Positions 10,039-21,965 of a stretch of 64,000 nucleotides of DNA are shown piece by piece. The stretch covers positions 36,060-100,059 of the forward strand of contig JAKJXP020000135.1 in NCBI GenBank assembly GCA_022225965.2, read 5' to 3'. The translations under genes and the position numbers were made by a program. The first letter of the stretch is position 1. Each line of letters opens with the position of its first letter. The notes under the pieces are model-generated. The model did no database searches and had not been told where the DNA came from. It saw only the letters and a program-made list of their open reading frames with translations. This stretch comes from Diatrype stigma. Taxonomy: Eukaryota > Ascomycota > Sordariomycetes > Xylariales > Diatrypaceae.

Positions 10039-11240
10039 ATGTATCTCGTCTCAGAGCAAGAAAGATATTTCAGAGCAGACTATAGTGATAGGTTTGCCAT
10101 GATGGAACATCGATCCAGCGTCATCTGCAAGCAAATAGAGGGCACAGATGCTCTCTTCTCCTTCCCTGAACTAGATTATAGCTATATGCACATCGAGCCA
10201 GATCCCGGCATCCTTAGGACTACCCTGGGTAAGACTATGGGGTGTTTCTCTCTTTAATTCCAGAGGTGTATCCTAACGAACCGGTATGCAGTTACGTAAT
10301 TGGGGACGAAGCATGATTCCACGAAGACCTTCTTCTTTATAGAGGGAAGCTCATATGGCTTGAAAGCCTTAGGCTACACTTATTAGTGATTATACTCGGC
10401 CATATAGAACTGCTGTGTAGCCGAGAGATAATTTCTGAACTGTGGCCATGCTAGAAGTCATTCTGCGCTCTTTCGCATTGTATTGGGACTGGCCGGGCCC
10501 TCATCTCGTAGCTGAGTACAAGCTAGTTGCACCCGAAGACTTCTGGTGGCGCCGGCAAGGTGGTAAACTGCAGCACGACTATGAACAAGTCATAAGGTCT
10601 CTAGATGTATTGCTTATGCTGCTCATACATGTAACATACCCATATCCATGTGAACATATTCCCACCGCTTCCCCCCCCTTTCCTTCCTTCTGTATTCTGC
10701 AAATATAATGCATCTGTTCTCAAGAATGGCTGAAGGTCTTTGAACATTTTTGGCTATGTATAAAATATTGAGCTGGGAGGCAACGGGTGGTATACATGTG
10801 TTTCTGTGTTGATAAGGCTGAATCATCCAATCTAGTTCACGTATTTGGATACCCTTCGATTTTCAAAGAACGTTAAGAGAATATGACAGCCTACCTCGTT
10901 ACACATTGTATAGAAACTCAAACGAGGTTCATTGTTCTTCGAAGTCTATTGCTCGTTGGGAATTGGTTGACGCCGTTGAGAGTTCTAAAAATCAAGAGGC
11001 AATGTTGGACGTTGCTCAAGCTTTGACGAGTTGTATCTGGGAAGGTGGGCTGGCATTCACCTTGAATGAAAAACGTATGGCATCTTGTTCTGTCCCGGCC
11101 CGCGTTCCTTCAAAAGACACACTGCGTAATAATGATTATAGCAGTACTTGGGACTTTAGATATATTGTTGAGAAGGAGCAAATAATCGTCTTGTACGCTG
11201 TACTATATATAGATGACGTCTTATTGAAGTTGAAGTAACT
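10039..11240 (+). pseudogene. Possible decayed gene of unknown family
   Basis: Three open pieces on the plus strand (10039-10257, 10442-10708, 10906-11238) lie in two or more frames and lack a common start or clean splice sites. The middle piece is the most protein-like (VAEYKLVAPEDFWWRRQGGK). The frame just upstream of it (about 10320-10450, LESLRLHLLVIILGHIELL and onward) also reads open and would join it by a one-base shift. That pattern suggests a frameshifted relic, not an active gene. I cannot assign a family. It could also be chance open frame. Confidence 0.25.
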
Positions 11241-14200
11241 AAAGTGACTGGAGTATCTTGGAGTATCTGCTTGATGGCTATCTGGATAAACCTAGCGGCA
11301 TCATGAAGTTTGTTATACCGACACTGAACATGACGGATTAATACCTTAGTCTCGGTTTGACTAGGATCTGAGTGATGACTTTACCATCTCTTGTACCCAA
11401 GCGTATTTGACACCACGTATAAGTAAACCATGATGATACTTTGCTTACCAAAGAAATTCCTCCCCTCATTTTCCGTCCCGGTTGGAGTCAACACGAGATA
11501 TGTTAAGACTTACAATGCGGAGACCGGGACCTGCAAAGCCACCCGCAGATTTCGGGATTGGCATGCGGGTGAGAAGCCGAGCACGGGTCTGGATGTCCCC
11601 CTATATCTGAAACGCTTCCGAAACCACGTCGATTCTGCCGAAAACGGGTCACCGCCCACTGCCCCTCTTCAAGTCCTATGCAAGTCAAGTAAAAAGACCC
11701 GCTTGCATGTGTGTTCGAAGATTCAACCCGAAGTTGAAGGGAGCACGGGAATGGTGTTGGCGGGCACAGCGTCATCCTCAGCTGATTTGGCCAACGTACA
11801 CAATAAGGCAACTAAAGATCCCGCGCCAGGTTGGCTAGGCGCGATGTCTTAATATAACCGTAAGGTCTTTGATCTGTTAGTTGTGCTGCTGCGGCCCGCA
11901 TCTGTGGAAAACAAGCAAAAGAAAGAAGAAAGGTCTCAAACGAATCCAAGGGTGCGAGACAAGGATTGCGCCTATCTACGTAACCGCCGGCCCAAATCCC
12001 AAAGGACAGACCGAATGAAAGGCAGACGCATCGCCATCGAGTTTGGCCAGCATGCGAAGTCCTATGCCGAATATATATGACTTTGACGGGCATATCCTGA
12101 GCCACTCGCACTGTCCAAGATTCTAAAGATAGAATGCCTCCCACCACCACGCTGCTACTGGCATGCATCATCTTGATATACCAGAATGTGTATTTTCGAA
12201 ACGGGCACGTACATTCGTCGGATAGAAGTGATAGTGGGGCGTGTACGAGACAGGAAAGTTGAAACGAGCCTCAGATAGCAATAAATTATAATGGATGTTG
12301 GCTATCCGCCAAGACGGGCCTCCAGCTTGGTACATTCGCCAGAACCAGTACCAACCAAGACGACACATTAATAAGAAAGAAATGAGTCTTTGAAACCCCA
12401 GGCAGCCGATTGATGGCTCGTGCAGAGTTTGCAGATGCGATCAGCATAGCAAGGACCAAAGCTTAATTCGGGAGTGGTCGAATGATTCATGGTTCATCAG
12501 CATCATGAGGTCCGTAATTTGCCGCCATCCGCTTGAGAGCCGAGATCGATCTGGCTTAGACTAATTAGCAAATAAATGTTCAGCCTTCAGACTTCAAACA
12601 GCGCCCATGCCTCGACCAATCGGCCGAGGATACGTTAATGCCCCATTCCATACCTCGATGTAACTAAGTAGTTAACTATATGTTCGTCAGATAGCACACG
12701 GCCAAAAACACGATATGTACAGCAAACAGCTTCCTGATTAGCAACCCCCCTGGACGGTATGTACAATACCTACAGCCCACTCCGGTGGGTGGCCGGTGGG
12801 TGGCTGATAGGGTTGCCCGATACTCCGGTTGACCCGTCCCGGACCCCAAACCAAATGAACGTATCCGTCTGTTATACTACTAAGATCTGAATTCCCGTTC
12901 GCCGGGTAGCTGCCAGACACTCCAGATCTTTTTGCATGAGGCCCTGGAAGGGCGAATGAGACAAACGTCCCTTTACCTCCCCAGTCACACCGCTCTTCAG
13001 TGCCAGAACCCTATACTGGGTGGCTGGCAAGGGAGGGAGTCTAGGTGGTCAATCTCCCTCACCAGAGTTGCCATCTCCTATTGTGGCAAATATGAGTTGA
13101 TCCTGATTATCCCGATACCCTTTATTCGGTCGCCGTTTGTGAATGAAGTACCCTCCCGTGCCTGTCATTCGTTGCTGGCCGCTTGTGAACGGGCGACAGA
13201 TTGATGAGGGCGGGAGGGATTTTCTCTACGATGCTACGTGGAGGTTATATGTAGGCGAAATATAAGGCAATCGAGCTGCTGTGATTAGCCATGACCGCCG
13301 GTGGTGAGCGTCTCTCCTGCCGTCAAGAAATATATCTGCGGCTAGGACCGTTCAAACGGCGTCGAATCCCGTGCTTCTGGGTGGCTAGCTGGAGAGATTA
13401 TGGAGGCGTTCCTGCAGAAGCGAGCCGCCCAGAAACTTCCTAGCGCGGCGAGTTATTGATCCTGAATGCGGGAGCCCCAGATCAATCTAGGCACTATGTA
13501 ATCAAGAATTCATTGGCCAAGGCCTGATAGCAGCTATCCAGGTGCAGGACTAGCCGCGTGTCCGTCTGTATTGTGCCGTTTCAAAGTGTAAAAGTCGGTG
13601 CAGCGTGGTGACTTCCGTCTATTTTGACCTACGTTTGTACGTATTTGGTGGCAATATATCATATGAGACTACCATATACGGTCGACCGTGATTTGTCGAC
13701 CATGGTTTGTCGTGAACGTCTCGTGAAGGACAGGGAGGCCCGTTGATGGGGGTCATGGGGCGTAGGTAATACGCATGTACATACATACCTGGTATCTACT
13801 AGTTTGACTATATGCATATAGACTATATGTACATAGGTAGGTCAGTGGTTGGTATGTATGTATTTCGGTCCCTGTATTTCCTTGCCGTCACGGTCAGACA
13901 TGCACGTGGGTAAGTACATACGGGTATGAACGGGGAGCAGGAAGCTTGGTTTCTAAAATGATCTGGGACCAGCTTATTGTGGCCGCTGCATTGCTGGAAT
14001 GCCCCGGAATACAATACATATGTAGTACAGGTACAGACAGGGATCCTAGTTGATTTGATTAAGGCTCCTGGGTAGCCCTTCTAGGTCTCATGAAAGTCAT
14101 GAAGATCCGTAACCGACCTTCACTTTTGGACCATTGAGACAAATGCACTCGCTCACTCACCTTCCAGATTTCTCAGTTTTTTACCTAGGTATGTAGTTAT

Positions 14201-15111
14201 TTATGAGTGGATTGACACTGACAGAATTGGAGCCTTGAATACTCTTGCTGAACCTTGGAAGTACGGTGAAGTTATTGACGCCTCATGCTTGTTTTTTCGA
14301 ACATGCCTACTCTACCCCTACCTGCCCTACCTACCAACCCAGCCTTGATACCTATTTCGGACGTGAATGTGAGTAAAAACACCTTATGATGAGGTAGGTA
14401 GGTATATTGGGAGGCTGGCTTGGCCGCTTGGCTACATGAGTATGCACATGCTAACTTTGAGACTGCAGGTGGTCTGTCCCTGTCCACAATCGGCAATGCA
14501 AGATGCTGGGGGAGATGCAGCAGTGGTCATCCTGCCTGCCTATCATCTCTAGCAGGTAGTTACAACTGATCCTGCCATCTTGGATTTTCCAACTCTGGGA
14601 TCCTCCAAGGTTGGACAAGGTTGGATTCTTGAGTTCAGGGTTCTTTGCTAGGTAAGTACTTACCCATGCAGCCATGGCAGCCCATACTATCGTAGAGACC
14701 CACCACCGAGCTAGGATCGTATAGATACCCCTTTTTGAACTACCCACTTCTGCCACTTTAGGGACTCTCAAGTGGGTACACTACTGAGGTTTAATTTTTT
14801 GCCCCAAGTGCATCCGACTCGCCGCCGGCCGGCAAAGACTAATGTTTGATTCCCAATGTTGCGGTCATTGGCGTCAACTGGCCGTGATTGGCGTAATAAA
14901 CTTTGCGGGTTAACCGGATGGGCAAGAGGTCCGCATCTATTTTATTTTTACCCAAAAGAAAGAAAGATGAGCCAGGCAAGCCAGGCAAGCCCGGACTACC
15001 AGGGCTGGCAGGCGTACCTGACATGGAGCGTGACCCATACAATCCCCATACAACCCCCCCATACATCAGCACTTGAGGTCGTTCGTTAATGGAATAGTCT
15101 GATAGTCCATA
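11241..15111. other. Gene-poor intergenic DNA
   Basis: No supported gene. A 140-codon ATG frame at 11430-11852 plus has plain composition and no recognisable domain or signal peptide, and I rate it at about one in five as a real gene. From 13,700 on, TACC/GGTA and CATACATAC motifs become common (for example 13,780-13,860 and 14,310-14,410). Confidence 0.4.
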
Positions 15112-15946
15112 CCTAAGTTCAGGGTATTCAAATACTGATACTAATATTGACTGATGTGGGTATCAGTATCAGTATCAGTAATATTACAGTAATACTGATA
15201 CTGACAAAATTAACTTTTTAATTACGTAACGCAATATATTAAAACCATATGCATTCGATAGCGTTTTTTTTACTGATTCTTATACTGAAATAATATTTTA
15301 ATCTTATTAACGATATGTATTTTATAATAAATTTTAAAGTTTTAATAAATTTAAAAATAATATAATATTATAATAACATATATAAATATTATATAAATAA
15401 TATATTATTCGAATTATGAATTTTTATAAATTTTTATAACATAATAAATATAATAATAAAATTTACATATACGTTATTATTAAAAGTATTTTTATAAGTA
15501 TAAATTTAATTCTTATAATTTAAATAATTAATATTATATAAAACGTTTTATTTTAATAAATTTAATAAATTTAACGTATTATTATAAACGTTAAAATAAA
15601 GCAAAATATATATGTTATATATAAAACCGTATATACGATGTATTTGCGTTGCTTATTTATTAGCGCCGTTTTCTTATCTCTTATCTTATCTCTTATCTTT
15701 CTAGAATTATATATCAAAATATCACTATAACTTTATATATAAAATAAATATAAAAAAACGAATAACATCATTCGAATCCTTATTTTTTAAGGATTAAAAT
15801 AATATAAAATTTATATTTATAACGTAAAGTTTATTTATATCAGTATACTGTAATATACTGATACTAATACTGATACTGACTGAAGTGGGTATCAGTATCA
15901 GTTAGTATCAGTTACTGACGTATTTTTTGAATACCCTGCCTAAATT
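15112..15946. mobile_element. Non-autonomous hAT-like transposon with 8-bp TSD
   Basis: The element is 15,120-15,938 (819 bp). It begins CAGGGTATTCAAA and ends with the inverted copy (TTTGAATACCCTG), a short terminal inverted repeat starting CAGGG as hAT elements usually do. It is flanked by CCTAAGTT (15,112-15,119) and CCTAAATT (15,939-15,946): an 8-bp target duplication, the hAT length, with one G-to-A change of the RIP type. Both ends carry arrays of GATACT/AGTATC subterminal motifs, a typical transposase-binding arrangement. The 600-bp interior is very AT-rich and has no open frame of note, so the element needed a transposase supplied from elsewhere and has itself been mutated by RIP. Confidence 0.85.
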
Positions 15947-17037
15947 ATTGTCTACTACAACGGCACATGCAGAGTGCCACTTTAGGGTATGCACATAATC
16001 GCCCACTTCTCTCCTTGGCCACCCTGCAACCTCTCTCCAAAGTAGCAAAAGTAGCACGCTAGTTATCGAGATCCCCGGTCTTAATAGCCGGGCTCTATGT
16101 TCGGATTAAGAAGATGGCTTCGTCCCGATCAATAGTAAAGAAATCAACAGCCAGGAAGACACAAATGCCAAGCTGACCAGCTCTTTCCCTTCTCCGTCCA
16201 CTTTTGAATTTTCAATTTTCTTGAATTCACAATGAAAGTAAAAGTAAACATCTGAAAGCCAGAAGTAAGCATCAAGTACTCATATTTGTATTGTAACGGT
16301 GCAGAGACGTTCTGCTTCTGCTTCCCGTGTTTGCTGCCATCACCTATGGATGCATTTTGATTGATGGTGTTCAGCGTTCAGCGTTCAGCGTTCATTGCTC
16401 ATCCACTTGCGTGTGTACGTACTGTAGCATTTGCTGGCGCGGAGATTCGACGGTTCGACTGGATGTTTCGTACCTCTTTCGTACATACATAACCTACCTC
16501 CCTACATACCTAAACACAGGCTGACAGTGACAGGCAATTACATACATAGTAGCAGGAACTTAAAGGAAAAGGAAGAGCCCCAAAGGATCTGTCACTCTGT
16601 CACGGTCATACCTGCTGCAACAACCCCCCGACTGCCCCAACTATCCCCTAGCCCCTTACTAGCGCTATCTGGGCGACTGGCTTCTCTGCGACCGGATTCG
16701 ACGGCTGGAAGATAACCTGCTAGAAACCTGCTAGAAACCTGTACCGGCCTTACCTGCTTCACCTGCAATATCCTGCATTGCCTAGATGCGACGTTAATCA
16801 GGGCCGTCCAGGTATCTCGAAACCGCAGAGTGCCAGCCGAAGGCGTCGTCCGTGTTCGGTGCTTTGGGCGACGGAACCATTCAACGTTGTACCTGAGCTC
16901 TGACCCCCAGAACCCTCGGCGGCCCATCGTAGCCAATCGGTTACTGTCCCCCCCTTCGACACCTTTGGACGCCCGTCTGGTTAGTCGTGCCGCACGACTC
17001 CCACTCCCACTCGCACAAAGTGCACGTACAGTGGACC
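15947..17037. other. Intergenic / RhoGAP upstream region
   Basis: No gene is supported. It contains a three-copy GTTCAGC tandem at about 16,369-16,393 and, near its end, pyrimidine-rich and CTCCCACTCCCACTCGC-type sequence that may belong to the leader of the RhoGAP gene. Confidence 0.4.
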
Positions 17038-20000
17038 ATGTCACACCTCACGCTCCAATGTAGTTCAGAAAGCCTGTCAGAGTCCTCACAGCAGCAGCAG
17101 CAGCAGCGGCGGCAGCAGCAGCAACATCCGCAACATCGAAACCTTCCACAGTCGCCCAGCCCTACCGAAGACAGCCCGACTATACCTGGCAGAGCTGTGG
17201 TGAATTTCCCCGATTCTCAGCCTCCACGGCCACTGCTGGTCTCTGCTGGTACAAGGCGAGTAAACACACACCCCTACATGTGACTTAGTCAAGCCACATA
17301 CCAATCACTCTTTGTTCCCGGCCGCTTTGTGGTTTATACTGTACCGAATTCTACTGTTCTGCCAAGCGGGATCATTTCCTTCTGTCTTTGATCATACGTA
17401 CCTGCATATGTGCTTGAACTTGGTGTCAACAGCTGGTCGGGCAGAGGGAGGAAGACCACATGTTTGTCATTCATCCATGAACTCCTCGCTTTCTAGTATC
17501 CTTATCTTTTTGCACAGACACATTCGCTGCTCGACTGCATCTAACTCAAATTCCTGCTTGCTAGATCGCAACAGAGAATCGCTCCTAGTCCGTTACAGAC
17601 AAGTACCACTGTGTCTCCGCCGTCGAGTGTAAGCCTCCGCCGCGCCAACTTCTCTTTACCGACACACGGGGCGCCGCCAAGTCTCCCGGACAAGCCGCAG
17701 CCAAGTTCGCCCTCTACGGCCGATACCGTAAAGGAACCCCTAGCAGGACGAAGCTTCTTCCAGGAGGAGGACCCGTCTCCCACGCCTTCGCCCACATCAG
17801 ATGATACTAGGTTCGTAGGTCTGGACAGTATGGATGGCATAAGACCGTACTACCCGGGCTTCAATCCTGCACCCCACGAAGCAGCATAGGACTGACCCGA
17901 TTGCCTTGATATAGGTCGAAGGCGACATTCCACTCTACGAATGAAAAGAACACTGTGCCCGATCGAATCGAATCTACGAGGCCTCCTGTAGGCTCTGGTG
18001 CCGGTTCAGCGGATATGGGGAGCCCTTCTATTTCATCCAACCCGGGACTCGGGAAGGGTCCTGCTCGGACCTCGTCCATCGACTCAGCAATCTCGGCGAT
18101 ATCCTCGAATAGGGCATCACCGGAGACCGGAGCCGCCGAGATTGCCAACTTGGTCAAGGCAGCTGGTACTCCGGAGGCTGTTATTCAGTATTTGTTAAAG
18201 GAGAAACACTCACAATCCCAACAAAATGCCCAATTATGGCGGCTCGTTGACAAGCAAAGAGCAATGATTTTAGGTCTAAATAAGGATCTCGAACGCGCGC
18301 TCAAAGACAAGGAAAAGTATAGGAAGAAGCTGAAAGAGGTCATGGCTGTTCAAGAGTCTCATTCCAAAGACGATTCCGGGGAATCCACAGCACCCGCCGC
18401 CCTCCCACGCATTGGCATTGACATTTCTAAAGCACAAGCACCAAATGGGCCACCATCCCCTTCCAATGCCGACTCGAACAGTGTTAGGCATTCGCCCATC
18501 GATGTGTCTCTCGCACCGTACCCCATTACGCCCCCGGCAGACCAAATCACCAATGCACCTTCGGCCGTGGAGGATATGCTGGACCCTTCGCGCGCCATGC
18601 CCAGACCGTCCGAACATGCACTGGACCACTTTGACCATGAAGAAGAAGATCGAGCTACCGACGCAGCAAACAAAGGTTCTGATGTGTCGAATGATTTCGC
18701 GTTCAACCTCTCGCTGCCCCCCTCACGAAGTCTCCCAAGCGAGCCTCCGAGAGGCCCACCCCCTAATCCGCCGACAGCTCCTATAATGTCCGTCATCGAA
18801 GCGACGCCCATGATAGACCAAGGTAGCCCGAAGTTTCCTCCCCCTTCAGCGCCGCCGCCCCGAAAGCCACCGCCTACTCCTGTGCCGAAGAGGGCCGAGG
18901 CCAATTCCTCGCCGATCTTACCGGATGACGACGTCGATTCCGATTCCGATTACGACTCGTTGCTAGCAGTGGACGACGTGCCCGTGACGGAAAGACGGGG
19001 AAGAAGACAGACTCGGGAAGAGGATGATAGGATCCGGGAAATCTTGGCACTGAAAGAGGCTGAGGCTCGTAGTTTATCCAAAAAGAGTAAAAAGAGCAGC
19101 CATAAAGGATCGCCTACGGCTCCCATGCCTGATGCCACCCGTGGCGAAAGACTGCCTGACCAAACGAGTATGGCAGGGCAGCAAGCCTTGGGACCAGCAT
19201 CACTAGCTGGTATGTTGAGTGGCGATGAACTACAGCCAAGGATGCTCACAGCCCCCTTGCTGAGTCCGGGCCTACCTGCAAGCCCACGGCCCGGCGCTTT
19301 CAGATCGCCCATGAATTCCCCTATGGTGTCTCCTCGAGGTGGCATGGGCATGGCCGTGCCAAGTGCACCACTCTCACCAAGAGCCCCAAGACAACCAATC
19401 CCGCTTCCACCCAACGCATCGCGCTCTGCACCCTCACCGGCTGAAACTACGAACACAAGCGGCTCAAAACCACAAGATGAAGCTGGCGCTGCACATACCA
19501 ATATAGAAGAACCGCAAAGTCCGACGGGCCCTGGTAAAGTCTATAAAGGTTTCGTCACAGATGAGTATCCTGATCTACTACTTGCTCCGAACGCCATCCC
19601 TCACGTTCAGGTCAAGGTGGCTTCGTCCCGAATGAAACCCTCGAGGGCCAGTATGCTATCTTTGACACAATTAGAAGAGGACCCCGTTTTTACCTTGGCT
19701 GTCTTCTCACGATCCGAGCGTGTGGAGCTTTGGAGGGTGGAGAAAGATATCACTTCATTTGGGAAGCTTGATCAGCGCATGAAACAATGCCCGGCTTTCA
19801 CAGCGAGAACGCCAGACCGTTCTTTATTCAGCGGTCACGCCCCCGCCAAGTTGGATGCACGCCGTCTTGTTTTGGACCAATACCTCGATGAACTTCTCGA
19901 CACACAGCTCGATTTACCAAGTGCACTAGAACTCTGCAAATATCTATCGACTAACATCCTACCGCCGCACACTGACGATACCACTCCAACACCCGAAATG

Positions 20001-21965
20001 AACGCCCAAATCGGCTCCCAGACTAAGGGTCCGGGAGGAAGGATTTTGAAGAACGGCTATTTAACGAAGAGGGGCAAGAATTTCGGTGGATGGAAGGCTC
20101 GATTTTTCGTGTTGGACGGCCCTCAACTGAAATACTTCGAGACGCCAGGCGGAGCGCACCTAGGAACGATCAAACTCCAAACTGCTCGTATTGGGAAGCA
20201 ATCGCAGCAAAGCGACAACTCCCCCGTCCACACCAAGACTCAGGACGGTGACGAATTGGATAACGAATACCGCCACGCGTTTCTGATTCTCGAGCCGAAA
20301 AAGAAAGACTCCACCAGCCACGTCAAACATGTCTTATGTGCCGAAAGCGACCGAGAACGTGACCAATGGGTTGAAGCATTGCTCGGATGGATTAACTTCA
20401 AAGATGGCAATGAGGACGACTCTCCCACTAGTGCTACGGCTAGCAATGATCGGCCGGCACAGGCACCATCCGGAACCACCCCTCGTACCAACGCAAAGAA
20501 GAAGGGACCAAGTCAAGGCAGACCTCAAGAGCAACGAGCCAGAAACAATGACAATCTCATTGGAATGAGTTACGACTCGGCCAAGCAGGGCGACCTCCCC
20601 GAGGGTGCCCCGCAGCGCCGCGGGACGGGGTCTCCAGAGCTTAAAGACCGCGTGGGTGACAACACATACACCATCTCCGCACCAAGGGATCCTCAGGTTA
20701 TCTCCGATACATCATCATGGGGCGGAAAGGCTGCCCTCGCACCCCCAGGGCCGAGCATCGAAGAGAAGAAACAGAGGAAACGGAGTTTCTTTGGCTTCGG
20801 AACCAAGGCCCGGGCTTCGCCGGAAGAGCAAGATCCATCGTATGGCGGAGGAGGCGGAGGTGGAGGAAGCGGCCAAGGCGTGCATATACGGCACGTTTTC
20901 GGCGCAATGCTAGGCGAAGCTGTCAAATACAACAGCCCTGTTGATGTTAGCGTTCCCCTCCCCGCCGTCGTGTACCGTTGCATTCAGTACTTGGATGAGA
21001 GAAATGCTATCTTCGAGGAGGGGATCTTCCGTCTCAGTGGCTCCAATATCGTGATCAAGCAACTTCGCGAAAGGTTCAACACAGAGGGCGATGTCAACCT
21101 ACTCACAGACGAAACCTACTATGACATTCATGCGGTAGCCTCTCTTTTGAAGCTTTACCTCCGCGAGCTTCCAACAACTATCCTTACGAGGGAGCTGCAC
21201 ATGCAGTTCGTCACTGTTACAGAAATGACCAACAAGGCAGAAAAGCTCGCAGCTGTGGCAGAACTTGTGGAGCGGATGCCGCAGGCCAACGCGACTCTGC
21301 TGAAATACCTGCTCGCCTTCTTGATCAGGATCATTAATAATGCAGACATGAACAAGATGACGGTGCGGAATGTGGGAATCGTCTTCTCTCCCACCCTTAA
21401 CATACCAGCCCCTGTTTTCGCTTTGCTCTTACAGAATTATCAAGCTGTATTCGGCATTGAACCGGAGGAGTATGAGCTGCCATTGCCTGCTTCCGAGGCA
21501 GACGCGCGACAGCCAATCGAACCACAACCACGTCGCCCGTCCACTGCCGCCGGTACGGCAAGCTCTCCTCACCGCCGGGGACTGATGGAGCAGCAACGAT
21601 CCACTCCCACGCCGCCTCCTGGCGGCCCACTTCCAAGTCGTCCAAACGGATACGATGCCCCTAGGAATCTACAGGGGAGCGCATCGCAGTCGTCTATGCG
21701 TCCCCCTTATGAGGGCGGTTTTGGAGCCCCTTATAATCAGAACGCCATGCCAGCTGCATCGTCGAAACAGCAACAGCCAGCATACGATCGCCCACATTAC
21801 GCTTATTCATATGAATCGGGCTCTGGCGATAATAACAACCTGTCAGCGCCCTCTGATGACGCTCAAAGCAGCAGGGCCAAAAGAAGAGGTAGTGCAATGT
21901 TCATGATGAACGACCTGAACACTCAAGGTTCGAAGAGCCATCTCAGAGAAGAGGTTCGTATGTAA
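17038..21965 (+). CDS. BEM3: PX-PH-RhoGAP protein, Bem3 type
   Basis: My model is exons 17038-17259, 17599-17810 and 17915-21965, giving 1494 residues. The third exon alone is certain. Introns 1 (339 nt, GTAAAC-ACAG) and 2 (104 nt, GTTCGT-ATAG) are inferred because both keep frame and join Pro/Ser-rich coding text. Domain order is a short coiled coil (about 245-288), PX (about 685-828), PH (about 855-972) and RhoGAP (about 1140-1323). The RhoGAP arginine finger is in GIFRLSGS (Arg near 1184), so the domain should be active. Bem3-type proteins bind phosphoinositides through PX and PH and stimulate GTP hydrolysis by Cdc42/Rho at sites of polar growth. Long linkers are Pro/Ser-rich with many SP/TP sites (CDK/MAPK-like). 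The N-terminus has a poly-Gln run from CAG repeats. A hexaglycine-like run sits just before the RhoGAP domain. Confidence 0.88.

Noticed and set aside
10906..11238. YIDDVLLK in a plus-strand frame, like a reverse-transcriptase active site
   Set aside because: No other RT motif is nearby and the frame lacks an ATG; a single short match is not enough.
15120..15938. The AT-rich segment as a centromere or replication origin
   Set aside because: Its defined inverted ends and 8-bp target duplication explain it as a transposon.
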